Assembly: GCA_023393915.1 (NCBI GenBank)
Contig: JAEXBS010000043.1
Coordinates: 124,001-188,000 of the forward strand
Length of the DNA: 64,000 bases
Source of the DNA: Bacteroidota bacterium
GTDB taxonomy: Bacteria; Bacteroidota; Bacteroidia; Flavobacteriales; Weeksellaceae
Reading direction: 5' to 3'
The position numbers were made by a program, and so were the translations under genes. Under the pieces are notes generated by a model. The model worked only from the letters and a program-made list of their open reading frames with translations, ran no database searches and was not told where the DNA came from. Shown piece by piece: positions 8,651 to 16,112 of the stretch (its first letter is position 1; every line of letters begins with the position of its first letter).

Positions 8651-9640
8651 TTAATTAAGCACTATTTTCTCTTCGCCTTTTACAATCTCTCCGATAATGT
8701 ACGCCTCAGGAATCAGACTGATTGCTTTTTCTGCAGAATGCTGATCTAAAACTACAACCATACCCACGCCCATATTAAAGGTACCGTGCATTTCGTTTCT
8801 CTCTACATTACCTCTTTTCTCAAGTTCTAGCATTATCGAAGGCACTTTGATGTCCGATTCTTTTATTGCTGCGCAAAGGCCTTGCGGAATGATTCTCGGT
8901 ACGTTTTCATAAAGACCTCCTCCTGTAATATGAGCAATTCCGTGCAAAGATAATTCTTCACGAAGTCTTCTAATGTCCTGGTAATAAAGACGTGTAGGAG
9001 TTAAAAGCGTCTCGTATAAAGGTTTCCCTTCAAATTCTTCATTGTAGTCTGTAAAGACTTTTCTCACTAGGGAGAATCCGTTGCTGTGGAACCCGGAACT
9101 TGGGAGGGCTAATATTTGATCTCCTTCTTTGATTAAGGATCCGTCAATGATTTCGTCTTTTTCTACAATTCCAACGCAAAAACCAGCTACATCGTAGTCA
9201 CCTACTTGATACATCCCAGGCATCTCAGCCGTTTCTCCTCCAATCAAGGAACATTCATTGTCTTTGCAGGCTTCCACCATTCCAAGGACAATTTCTGAAG
9301 CTACATCGGCGTCGAGTTTACCACAGGCTAAGTAGTCTAAGAAAAATAAAGGTTTGGCCCCATGGCATACAATATCGTTTGCGCACATAGCAAAACAATC
9401 AATCCCTATCGAGGAGTAATTTTTAGTATCAAGCGCTATTTTAAGTTTCGTACCTACTCCGTCCGTTCCAGAAACTAGCACGGGATTTTTATACCCTCCA
9501 ATATCATAAAAAGCACCAAAGCTTCCTAAATTATTTAGAACTCTCTCGTTGTGTGTACTGGATACTGCCGATTTTATTTTATCAACGGTTTTGTAACCTT
9601 CTTCTTTGTCGACACCTGCGGATTTATACGTACTGCTCAT
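8651..9640 (-). CDS. purM: Phosphoribosylformylglycinamidine cyclo-ligase (AIR synthetase)
   Basis: Closes FGAM to AIR with ATP. The 329-residue protein belongs to the PurM/PurL superfamily: an N-terminal ATP-binding half with VSGTDGVGTKLKIA and GGETAEMPGMY, and a C-terminal half with the LALPSSGFHSNGFSLVR and ITGGGLYENVPRI motifs. It is the first coding gene of the purine cluster. About 110 bases upstream of its start lies an intrinsic terminator in the same direction, with a short reading frame running into it (see the leader features). Expression of the whole cluster may therefore depend on read-through. No clear TAnnTTTG promoter element was found between that terminator and purM. Confidence 0.97.
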   Translation of the reverse strand: MSSTYKSAGVDKEEGYKTVDKIKSAVSSTHNERVLNNLGSFGAFYDIGGYKNPVLVSGTDGVGTKLKIALDTKNYSSIGIDCFAMCANDIVCHGAKPLFFLDYLACGKLDADVASEIVLGMVEACKDNECSLIGGETAEMPGMYQVGDYDVAGFCVGIVEKDEIIDGSLIKEGDQILALPSSGFHSNGFSLVRKVFTDYNEEFEGKPLYETLLTPTRLYYQDIRRLREELSLHGIAHITGGGLYENVPRIIPQGLCAAIKESDIKVPSIMLELEKRGNVERNEMHGTFNMGVGMVVVLDQHSAEKAISLIPEAYIIGEIVKGEEKIVLN

Positions 9641-9726
9641 AGTAGTTTGCTTTGATTACAGATTAAAAAAATCTGCTAATGTTATAATTAATAATAATAC
9701 TCCTTTTTGCTTTAACCAATATCTGT

Positions 9727-9740
9727 TTTTCAGCTGAAAA
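9727..9740. repeat. Perfect 14-bp palindrome between the attenuator and purM
   Basis: TTTTCAGCTGAAAA is self-complementary. It lies just after the terminator T-run in the purM direction. It could be an operator, or its CTGAAAA half could pair with one of the upstream TTTCAG copies of the leader. No regulator is suggested by neighbours. Confidence 0.5.
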
Positions 9741-9750
9741 TTTTAAATAA

Positions 9751-9780
9751 AAAAGCCGATTATCCTATTGGACGATCGGC
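9751..9780 (-). terminator. Intrinsic terminator upstream of purM, candidate attenuator
   Basis: On the minus strand GCCGAT (9780-9775) pairs with ATCGGC (9760-9755). Inside it TCC pairs with GGA around an AATA loop, and TTTTTTATTT follows. It points toward purM, yet the genes on either side (purM minus, DUF808 plus) diverge, so no upstream gene needs terminating here. The stop codon of the short leader frame lies inside the 3' side of the hairpin. This makes attenuation of the purine cluster, or the end of a small RNA, the likely roles. Confidence 0.8.
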
Positions 9781-9813
9781 AGCCGTGTTCATTTCAGTGC
9801 AGCACAACTTCAT
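9760..9813 (-). CDS. Candidate 17-residue leader peptide (attenuator reading frame)
   Basis: The frame ATG...TAA encodes MKLCCTEMNTAADRPIG. An AGGA lies eight bases before the ATG, a Shine-Dalgarno-like match that stands out in a genome where most starts lack one. The last six codons form the 5' arm and loop of the terminator, and the TAA is in its 3' arm, so a translating ribosome would melt the terminator. Codons 4-5 are both TGC (Cys). Upstream GCAGCC (plus 9851-9856) can pair with GGCTGC (plus 9779-9784), which overlaps the terminator stem by two bases; TTTCAGT can pair with ACTGAAA inside the frame. The sequence supports a leader; that it is translated and controls purM is inference. Cys is not an obvious purine signal. 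Confidence 0.55.
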   Translation of the reverse strand: MKLCCTEMNTAADRPIG

Positions 9814-10107
9814 TTTCGATTCCTGAAAGAAAAACTGATACTGAAAATAAGGCTGCTTCAAAATTTTAAATATTGGTTTTGCGAAAATACGATTTTTGTT
9901 GCGTAATTAAAAATTAAAAACTTGAAATCTCCCTTATCCGTATAGGAGCAAAAAACTCCACTGTACATTTGAAATTTATAGAAATAAACGGATCGTTGAA
10001 AAACAAAATGGCAATTTTGTACTTATTTTTGATCATTACGTTATTATATTTGTCCTAAGTCTACAAAATAAAAACTCAAGTAAGGAACAAATACCAACCC
10101 AAAGCTT
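9814..10107. other. Divergent intergenic region between the purM leader and DUF808 gene
   Basis: AT-rich, without a gene. It holds the 5' part of the leader RNA (minus, to about 9860), including TTTTCAGT, ATCAGT and TTTCAGGA copies. On the plus side a TATATTTG element (10045-10052) is the likely -7 box for the DUF808 gene; I could not find a -33 box at the usual distance. The rest shows nothing I can interpret. Confidence 0.5.
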
Positions 10108-10980
10108 ATGGCATCAGGAATTTTCGCAATCCTTGACGATATCGCAGCATTAATGGACGATGTTGCCGTCACTTCCAAAATCGCAACCAAACAAACTGCC
10201 GGTATATTAGGGGATGACCTCGCAGTGAATGCCGAGAAAGCAACGGGATTTTTATCTTCCCGTGAAATCCCGGTCTTATTAGCCATAATGAAAGGATCCT
10301 TTCTCAATAAACTCATTATTGTCCCATTGGCCTTTTTACTACAATTCCTTTATCCACCGGCCATTAGCATTATTTTAGTCATCGGAGGGCTTTATTTGGC
10401 TTATGAAGGGATGGAGAAAATCGTTGAATTCTTAATTCATAGAAGTAAAAAAGGAGAAGAAGTAATCGTAGAACAAGAGGAAAAGAATTCCCCTTCCGAA
10501 CAAGCAAAAATCAAATCAGCGGTGACTACAGATTTCATACTTTCAGTAGAAATCGTAATCATTGCTATGGGCACGGTTCTTCAAGAAACCTTCCTCATTC
10601 AGCTCATCACCGTAATTATTGTGGCAATTATAGCTACTGTTGGGGTTTACGGTATTGTTGCTCTTATTGTACGAATGGACGATCTAGGTTACCGTCTAAT
10701 CAAAAGAGGTAACGGGAAAGGACCGTTAAAAAACATGGGAGAACTTTTGGTTAAAGCGCTTCCCATCGTAATTAAATTATTAGGCATCATAGGAACGGTA
10801 GCACTTTTACTCGTTTCCGGAGGGATTTTTGATCACAACATTCCAGCGGTGCATCACTGGCTACCTCAGATTCCTCTCACCCTAAAGCACATGCTGTTAG
10901 GAGCCATAGCTGGACTTGGGCTGGTATTACTCATTAGTGGTGGAAAAAAGCTTTTAGGAATCAAAAGCAAGGGACACTAA
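10108..10980 (+). CDS. DUF808 family (YedI-like) inner-membrane protein
   Basis: A 290-residue multi-spanning membrane protein. The start, MASGIFAILDDIAALMDDVA, followed by KTAGILGDD-like and LAVNAEKATGF segments, is the DUF808/YedI signature. Hydrophobic stretches at about 66-95, 145-180, 208-235 and 258-280 indicate several membrane helices, with a charged loop (about 110-140) in between. The molecular function of the family is not known; a transport role has been guessed. It stands alone and is followed by a hairpin terminator that also faces the convergent pirin gene. Confidence 0.88.
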   Translation: MASGIFAILDDIAALMDDVAVTSKIATKQTAGILGDDLAVNAEKATGFLSSREIPVLLAIMKGSFLNKLIIVPLAFLLQFLYPPAISIILVIGGLYLAYEGMEKIVEFLIHRSKKGEEVIVEQEEKNSPSEQAKIKSAVTTDFILSVEIVIIAMGTVLQETFLIQLITVIIVAIIATVGVYGIVALIVRMDDLGYRLIKRGNGKGPLKNMGELLVKALPIVIKLLGIIGTVALLLVSGGIFDHNIPAVHHWLPQIPLTLKHMLLGAIAGLGLVLLISGGKKLLGIKSKGH

Positions 10981-11010
10981 AGAAAATTAATTTAATTGAT
11001 AAAAATAAAT

Positions 11011-11055
11011 GAAGCTGCCTTAATTTAAAAGCAGCTTCTTTATTTTTTAATCTTT
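11011..11055. terminator. Bidirectional terminator between DUF808 and pirin genes
   Basis: GAAGCTGC (11011-11018) pairs with GCAGCTTC (11031-11038). T-rich tracts flank both sides in their respective directions. The two genes converge here. Confidence 0.8.
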
Positions 11056-11062
11056 TGTGTTT

Positions 11063-11776
11063 TTAGAATTGCATTGGAACTTCTATTAACAAAACTTCAG
11101 AATCGGCGGTAGCTTCAAGTTCAAATGAATCCACCTCATGAATCCCTAAAGAGTCTCGAGAATCTAAAACTTCATCACCTATTCTTACCTGCCCTGAAAG
11201 CACAAAGACAAATACACCGTTTCCTGGTTTTCTAATTTTGTAGCTTTTTTTTGTGCCAGCTGAAAAATCCGCTAGAAAAAACCAGGCATCTTGATGAATC
11301 CACACGCCCGGATCTTCAGGACTTGGAGAAAGAATTTGCTGAAATTCATTTTTAGAAGGATGCTCATCAATACGAATTTGATCGTACCTAGGTTTAACTC
11401 CCATTTGATTAGGAATGATCCAAATTTGAAGAAATTTCACGGGTTCCCCTGCGTTCTTATTGTACTCACTGTGCATTATTCCAGTACCCGCGCTCATCAC
11501 TTGGATCTCACCTTTTTTGATCACCGATGTGGTTCCCATGGAATCTTTGTGCTCTAAAGCACCCTCCAATGGAATCGAAACGATTTCCATATCACGGTGA
11601 GGGTGGGACCCAAAGCCCATTCCTCCCAAAACCGTATCGTCGTTAAGAACCCGAAGGGCTCCAAAACCCATACGCTCTGGATCGTAATAATTGGCAAAGC
11701 TAAAAGTATGATAACTATTTAGCCATCCATGGTCTGCTTTTCCTCTGCTCTGCGAACGATACAAAACTGTTTTCAT
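11063..11776 (-). CDS. Pirin family (YhhW-like) bicupin protein
   Basis: A 237-residue two-cupin protein. The N-terminal cupin carries the metal-ligand set: HPH (FGSHPHRDMEIVS) and a later His/Glu in GTGIMHSEYN. This matches pirins such as YhhW that have quercetin 2,3-dioxygenase activity in vitro. The second cupin (about 150-237) has lost metal ligands, as usual in the family. The first residues KTVLYRSQSRGKADHGWLNS contain the typical RGxxDHGWL motif. The physiological substrate is unknown, and neighbours give no hint. A TACTTTTG -7-like element lies upstream (11809-11816, minus). Confidence 0.9.
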   Translation of the reverse strand: MKTVLYRSQSRGKADHGWLNSYHTFSFANYYDPERMGFGALRVLNDDTVLGGMGFGSHPHRDMEIVSIPLEGALEHKDSMGTTSVIKKGEIQVMSAGTGIMHSEYNKNAGEPVKFLQIWIIPNQMGVKPRYDQIRIDEHPSKNEFQQILSPSPEDPGVWIHQDAWFFLADFSAGTKKSYKIRKPGNGVFVFVLSGQVRIGDEVLDSRDSLGIHEVDSFELEATADSEVLLIEVPMQF

Positions 11777-11941
11777 TCCTTTTATTTATAGTGTTTGATT
11801 TGGTAATGCAAAAGTACGACGAGCTTCAGCAAAGAGCTCTTGACTTACGATAAGAAAAGCACCTACACATCTTTTTAAGGAATCAGAAAAGCATTTGAAA
11901 GAAAACCAGTAACTTTCACTTAGATTTTCATTGTATAGATT

Positions 11942-12289
11942 ATGGACATTAGACTTGCGCGCATCTATGAAGAGTCAAAGGCATTAGAATATCGAGTGCT
12001 TTGCGATAGACTGTGGCCTAGGGGAGTAAGTAAAGAGGACGCCCAAATCCAGCTCTGGGCCAAGGACATTACCCCGAGCGATGCTCTAAGAAAGGATTAC
12101 CACCACGAGCAACTCTCTCAGGAAGACTTTACATTTCGTTACCTAGAGGAGATGGATCAAAACCCTCATTGGGAAGCTTTTGAAGAAGCGCTTAAGGGAA
12201 AAAAGAGCATTGTACTTTTAACGGCAAGTAAAAATTTAGAGCGGAGTCATCTACCTCTAATAAAAGAAAGATTACTCCGCTCTAAATAG
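11942..12289 (+). CDS. DUF488 family (YeaO-like) protein
   Basis: A 115-residue cytoplasmic protein with the DUF488 motifs RVLCDRLWPRGVSKEDA, LWAKDITPS and LRKDYHHE, matching YeaO in length. No enzymatic function is established for the family. The last 18 codons plus stop contain a perfect 14-bp inverted repeat (12234-12247 with 12274-12287). The mRNA end is thus a large hairpin in coding sequence, which is unusual. The gene converges with the MFS transporter gene 24 bases away. Confidence 0.88.
   Translation: MDIRLARIYEESKALEYRVLCDRLWPRGVSKEDAQIQLWAKDITPSDALRKDYHHEQLSQEDFTFRYLEEMDQNPHWEAFEEALKGKKSIVLLTASKNLERSHLPLIKERLLRSK
12234..12287. repeat. Perfect 14-bp inverted repeat in the 3' end of the DUF488 gene
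   Basis: ATTTAGAGCGGAGT (12234-12247) and ACTCCGCTCTAAAT (12274-12287) are exact reverse complements with a 26-base loop. Both arms are coding and the stop codon overlaps the right arm. It lies between convergent genes and could act as a roadblock or terminator, but no clean T-run follows in either direction. Confidence 0.75.
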
Positions 12290-12313
12290 TGCTTACTTAA
12301 AGGCTCTAATTTT

Positions 12314-13654
12314 TTAATCCTGATCGACTCCTTTAAGTGATAAGGAAAGAAGGGCTGCAATAAACATAGCCACTCCTCCTACAATTAAGTAGCCCATAGC
12401 ATAATTTCCGAAAACGGAACTAACAATAGGACCCCCTAAAATACCGTTCACAATCTGTGGTAGTACAATAAAGAAGTTGAAAATCCCCATGTATACCCCC
12501 ATTTTTTTTAGCGGAATAGCATGAATTAGCATAGCATAAGGCATGGCCAGAATACTCGCCCATGCAAAACCTACTCCCACCATTGGAATCCATAATAATG
12601 ATGTGTCTTTTATGTAGTATAGGGAAATCAGCCCAAGCCCACCCGTAAAGAGCGCGAGCGCATGGGTCTGTTTCTTACCAATTCTCTTAGCCAATGGCGT
12701 AAGTAAAAATGCAAATCCAATGGCAAAGAGGTTATAATATCCAAAAAGTTCTCCCACGAGATTTCCGGCCTCATTAAAGGTTGCGGATTTAGCATCGTCT
12801 GGAGAAAGACCGTAATGGTGCGTAGCGATTGCTGTTGTGGTGTAAACCCACATTGTAAACAAAGCAAACCAAGAGAAGAACTGCACTCCTCCTAGTTTTT
12901 TCATAAGCGGTGGAATCTTTGCAAAATCTCTGAAGATATCAGAAAACTTCGCTTTCTCTTCCTTTGAATCGTGCTGAGAAAAGGCCTTAAACTCTTCAGG
13001 AGAATATTCTTTTGTTGTAAGGATGGTATAAACAATGGTTAGAAGTAAAACCACGGCCCCAATATAAAAAGAATAGATCACTGAATCGGGAACAAAACCC
13101 TCCGGAGCTACATTAGAAACTCCTAGTTTGGTAAGCCAGTTCGGCATGTTGGACCCAATCACAGCACCAATTCCGATAAGAATGGTCTGAACAGAAAACC
13201 CCACAGTACCTTGACGCTTGGGAAGCATGTCTCCTACTAAGGCTCTAAAAGGTTCCATGGCCACATTAATAGAAGCATCCATCATGGCAAGGAATAAAAC
13301 CGCAAAAAGTAAGACTCCACTACCTAAAAACAAGCCCACAGAAGCAGAATTAGGCAAGAAGACAAGTCCAATAGCAGTTAAAACAGCTCCAATTAAAAAA
13401 TAAGGCTTCCTTCTTCCCCATTTTTCACTCCAAGTACGATCACCCATGTGACCAATGATGGGTTGAACGATAAGTCCTGTAATAGGAGCTACTAGCCAAA
13501 ACCAAGAAAGATGATGAACATCTGCACCAAAATTTTGAAGAATTCGACTGGCGTTCCCATTTTGTAATCCGAAGGCCATTTGGATTCCGAGGAATCCCAT
13601 GCTCATATTAATGATCTGATAGAGTCTCAGGTCTGGTTTTATTAATTTTGCCAT
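12314..13654 (-). CDS. MFS sugar transporter of the SLC45/GPH-like type (maltose-type carrier)
   Basis: A 446-residue protein with about 12 hydrophobic spans. The start PDLRLYQIINMSMGFLGIQMAFGLQNG, the RxWGRRKPY loop after helix 2-3 and DASINVAMEPFRALVGD are typical of the MFS group found in Bacteroidota maltodextrin loci and related to SLC45 sugar/H+ symporters. As the last gene of the starch cluster it probably brings maltose or small maltodextrins across the inner membrane. It starts 12 bases after the NTF2-like gene, so it is co-transcribed with the GH13 enzyme. Substrate is inferred from context. Confidence 0.87.
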   Translation of the reverse strand: MAKLIKPDLRLYQIINMSMGFLGIQMAFGLQNGNASRILQNFGADVHHLSWFWLVAPITGLIVQPIIGHMGDRTWSEKWGRRKPYFLIGAVLTAIGLVFLPNSASVGLFLGSGVLLFAVLFLAMMDASINVAMEPFRALVGDMLPKRQGTVGFSVQTILIGIGAVIGSNMPNWLTKLGVSNVAPEGFVPDSVIYSFYIGAVVLLLTIVYTILTTKEYSPEEFKAFSQHDSKEEKAKFSDIFRDFAKIPPLMKKLGGVQFFSWFALFTMWVYTTTAIATHHYGLSPDDAKSATFNEAGNLVGELFGYYNLFAIGFAFLLTPLAKRIGKKQTHALALFTGGLGLISLYYIKDTSLLWIPMVGVGFAWASILAMPYAMLIHAIPLKKMGVYMGIFNFFIVLPQIVNGILGGPIVSSVFGNYAMGYLIVGGVAMFIAALLSLSLKGVDQD

Positions 13655-13666
13655 GTCTAATATAAA

Positions 13667-14188
13667 TTATTTCGTTTCGTTTTTTAGAAGCGTGCGCTCT
13701 CTGGCCTCCGCCTCTTTTTTTATTTCAACTACTTTTTTTGCTACTGAATTGGGAACCAAAATTGAAAGTACATACTGCTGCAGTTTCCACTCCCCATTTA
13801 CTTTCTTTAAAACTCCTGAACCTCTGCAGAGTCCATAGGCAGAATCCAGCACTTCATGAAAGTAAGCGCTATTACCTAAGTCGTCCACATGAACGCTTCT
13901 TTTTAGCGGCGTATAAGTCCACCCTTGACCTTTATGAAAATAGGGCTGGGTATATTGCTTAAAAGCTTCGAGGTCCCAAACCTCTGTAGACTCGGTCCCA
14001 ATAAACTCAAAGTCTTTAGCAAACAAAGAAAAATAGGAATCAAAATCAGCTTTAGATGCATAGTGGTGCATACGATCAAGCACAGTACTAATCTTTTCTT
14101 TTTCCACTTTAACCTGTTGCTGGCCTTTTAATGACGGCGCACAGAAAAGCAGGAAGAGTAAGAGCGTAAAGCAGGAAGCTATTTTCAT
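13667..14188 (-). CDS. Secreted NTF2-like (SnoaL/DUF4440-type) protein
   Basis: A 173-residue protein with a signal peptide (about 1-22, ending LKGQ). The rest fits an NTF2-like cone fold: the helical ISTVLDRMHHYASKADFDSYFSLFAKDFEFIGT, then WDLEAFKQYTQPYF, and a beta-rich end with RGSGVLKKVNGEWKLQQYVLS. NTF2-like proteins of this kind often lack a known reaction. It sits between the GH13 and MFS genes with gaps of 8 and 12 bases, so it is part of the starch operon. Whether it works on sugars or is a passenger is unknown. Confidence 0.75.
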   Translation of the reverse strand: MKIASCFTLLLFLLFCAPSLKGQQQVKVEKEKISTVLDRMHHYASKADFDSYFSLFAKDFEFIGTESTEVWDLEAFKQYTQPYFHKGQGWTYTPLKRSVHVDDLGNSAYFHEVLDSAYGLCRGSGVLKKVNGEWKLQQYVLSILVPNSVAKKVVEIKKEAEARERTLLKNETK

Positions 14189-14196
14189 TATACTTT

Positions 14197-16053
14197 TTAT
14201 TGAACTTCAATAATCATTGCGGACTTCCCTTCGATGGAAAGTTTGTTCTCTATAGAAAGATTCACATTTTGTCCTGAAATGATATCCTTTCCTGCTTTTG
14301 AATCTCCTAACATCTCGTCGTAACGATTCAATGGAAGTTCCACTTTTTTATCATTCCCATTGAGTACTACCATCACCTTCTCCTTGTCATTATAACGGAA
14401 ATAAACATACACTTCTTCGATCGGCATATAATGCATCGTTTTCCCGGAATGAATGACCTCTTTTGCTTTGCGCCAATTTAGAAGTTTCTGCGTGAATTCA
14501 TAGTATTTGTTTTGCTGAGCAGTTTGCTCAGAAACTTTAAACGCATTTTGAGCATCATCTTTCCACCCACCTGGGAAATCCTGACGGATGGCTCCATCAC
14601 CTTCGCTTTTCTTACCACGCATTCCAATTTCCGAACCGTAATAAATTTGTGGAATCCCTCGTACTGTGGAGATTAAACTTAAAGCGAGCTTATAGTGTCG
14701 AGGATCCGAGTTGAAAATTTCATTCAATCGCTCGGTATCATGATTTTCAAAAAAGACCATGATATTATCTACCTGAGGATAAAGAAAATCATTAGACATG
14801 GAATTGTAGATTTCTATCATTCCTTTGTCCCAAGAAGAACTAGTACTTAGAGCGGAAGGAAGAGCAGTATAAAGCGGAAAATCCATAACCGAAGGTAGGT
14901 TTGAATTATAACCTGCCATCTCGCCTATTTTAGAATCTTTCTGCCAATAAGAAATCTGAGCCGCGGAGCCTAGCCAAGCCTCTCCAACGATATTAATCCA
15001 AGGGTACTCGTCCGTGATTGCTTTCGCCCATTTTGCCATTCCCTCTTTGCTGTTATAGGGATAAGTATCTACTCTAATTCCGCCTAATTGCGCGTACTCC
15101 ACCCACCAAATGGCATTTTGAATCATGTACTTTAAAAGAAGGGGGTGGTCTTGATTCATGTCCGGCATTGTTGTATCGAACCATCCTGAAAGCGCGCCAT
15201 CTTTATCGATTTTCGATGCGTAAGGATCTGTTTGCGCTGTAATACGGTAATTGGATCTCTTAAAACCGTATTTACCTTCACCGTCCTTAAATTGATGGAT
15301 CCAGTTCTTTTCAGGTAAATCTTGAATCATCCAATGTGATATCCCCCAATGGTTCGTTACATAATCTTGAATAAGCAACATGCCTCTTTTTTGAAGCTCT
15401 AAAGAAAGCTGGCGGTAATCTTCATTCGTGCCGTAGCGAGAGTCTATTTTATAGAGATCGGTTTGAGCATAGCCGTGGTAAGAATATCCTTTTTCATTAT
15501 CCTGGTTCACAGGCGTCAGCCAAAGCGCAGTTACACCTAATTTTTCGAGATAATCTAGTTGGTTAATAATTCCTTTAAGGTCACCTCCATGCCTTCCATT
15601 CTTATCCTTTCGGTTGGCTTTTTCTATGAGGTCTTTGGTGGAATCATTCGAAGGATCCCCATTAGCAAATCGATCCGGCATAATGAGGTAGATCACGTCT
15701 TGCGATGAAAAGCTTCTTCTACCTTTTTCGCTGTGTTCTCGGTTTTTTAATTCGTACTTATACTTATGAAGTATCTTACGTCCCTCTTTTAATCGTATTT
15801 CAAATAAGGAGGGTGCAGTCTTGGTATCTATTGTTAAAAAAAGATAATTTGGGTTTTCAACTTTATTTACTTCCAAAGGTTTCATTCCTTCGGAGAGCTC
15901 TACCTCTAAGGAAGCAATATTGTCCCCGTACAGAAGAATTTGAAGTTCAGTATCGTGCATGCCTTTCCACCAAAAAGCTGGTTCAACTTTTTTCAGCTGC
16001 GCTGAAAGACTAAGACTTACACAAACAAAAAGCAGCAAAAACAGACGTGTCAT
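14197..16053 (-). CDS. susA: GH13 alpha-amylase family enzyme (SusA/neopullulanase-type), periplasmic
   Basis: Hydrolyses alpha-1,4-glucans; in sus loci this enzyme degrades imported oligosaccharides in the periplasm. The 618-residue protein has a signal peptide (about 1-19), an N-terminal cyclomaltodextrinase-type beta domain (about 20-105), and the (beta/alpha)8 catalytic domain. Nucleophile Asp329 is in GGIRVDTY, acid/base Glu358 in IVGEAWLG, and the transition-state Asp439 in FFENHDTER. A C-terminal beta domain ends the protein (about 540-618). All catalytic residues are present. The symbol is by analogy with Bacteroides SusA. It is separated from the GH97 gene by a terminator and closely followed by the NTF2-like gene. 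Confidence 0.93.
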   Translation of the reverse strand: MTRLFLLLFVCVSLSLSAQLKKVEPAFWWKGMHDTELQILLYGDNIASLEVELSEGMKPLEVNKVENPNYLFLTIDTKTAPSLFEIRLKEGRKILHKYKYELKNREHSEKGRRSFSSQDVIYLIMPDRFANGDPSNDSTKDLIEKANRKDKNGRHGGDLKGIINQLDYLEKLGVTALWLTPVNQDNEKGYSYHGYAQTDLYKIDSRYGTNEDYRQLSLELQKRGMLLIQDYVTNHWGISHWMIQDLPEKNWIHQFKDGEGKYGFKRSNYRITAQTDPYASKIDKDGALSGWFDTTMPDMNQDHPLLLKYMIQNAIWWVEYAQLGGIRVDTYPYNSKEGMAKWAKAITDEYPWINIVGEAWLGSAAQISYWQKDSKIGEMAGYNSNLPSVMDFPLYTALPSALSTSSSWDKGMIEIYNSMSNDFLYPQVDNIMVFFENHDTERLNEIFNSDPRHYKLALSLISTVRGIPQIYYGSEIGMRGKKSEGDGAIRQDFPGGWKDDAQNAFKVSEQTAQQNKYYEFTQKLLNWRKAKEVIHSGKTMHYMPIEEVYVYFRYNDKEKVMVVLNGNDKKVELPLNRYDEMLGDSKAGKDIISGQNVNLSIENKLSIEGKSAMIIEVQ

Positions 16054-16060
16054 AACAAAA

Positions 16061-16098
16061 AAGATAAAACAAGCCGCCCAAAAAAGAAAGCGGCTTGT
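16061..16098 (-). terminator. Intrinsic terminator between GH97 and GH13 genes (minus strand)
   Basis: ACAAGCCGC (16069-16077) pairs with GCGGCTTGT (16090-16098). On the minus strand TTTTATCTTTTTT follows. It lies 15 bases after the GH97 stop and only 16 bases before the GH13 start, so it probably lowers rather than abolishes downstream expression. Confidence 0.8.
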
Positions 16099-16112
16099 GA
16101 AGGATTAATTAA

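Noticed and set aside
10044..10316. Minus-strand frame opposite the DUF808 gene
   Set aside because: A mirror of the conserved DUF808 coding sequence with no features of its own.
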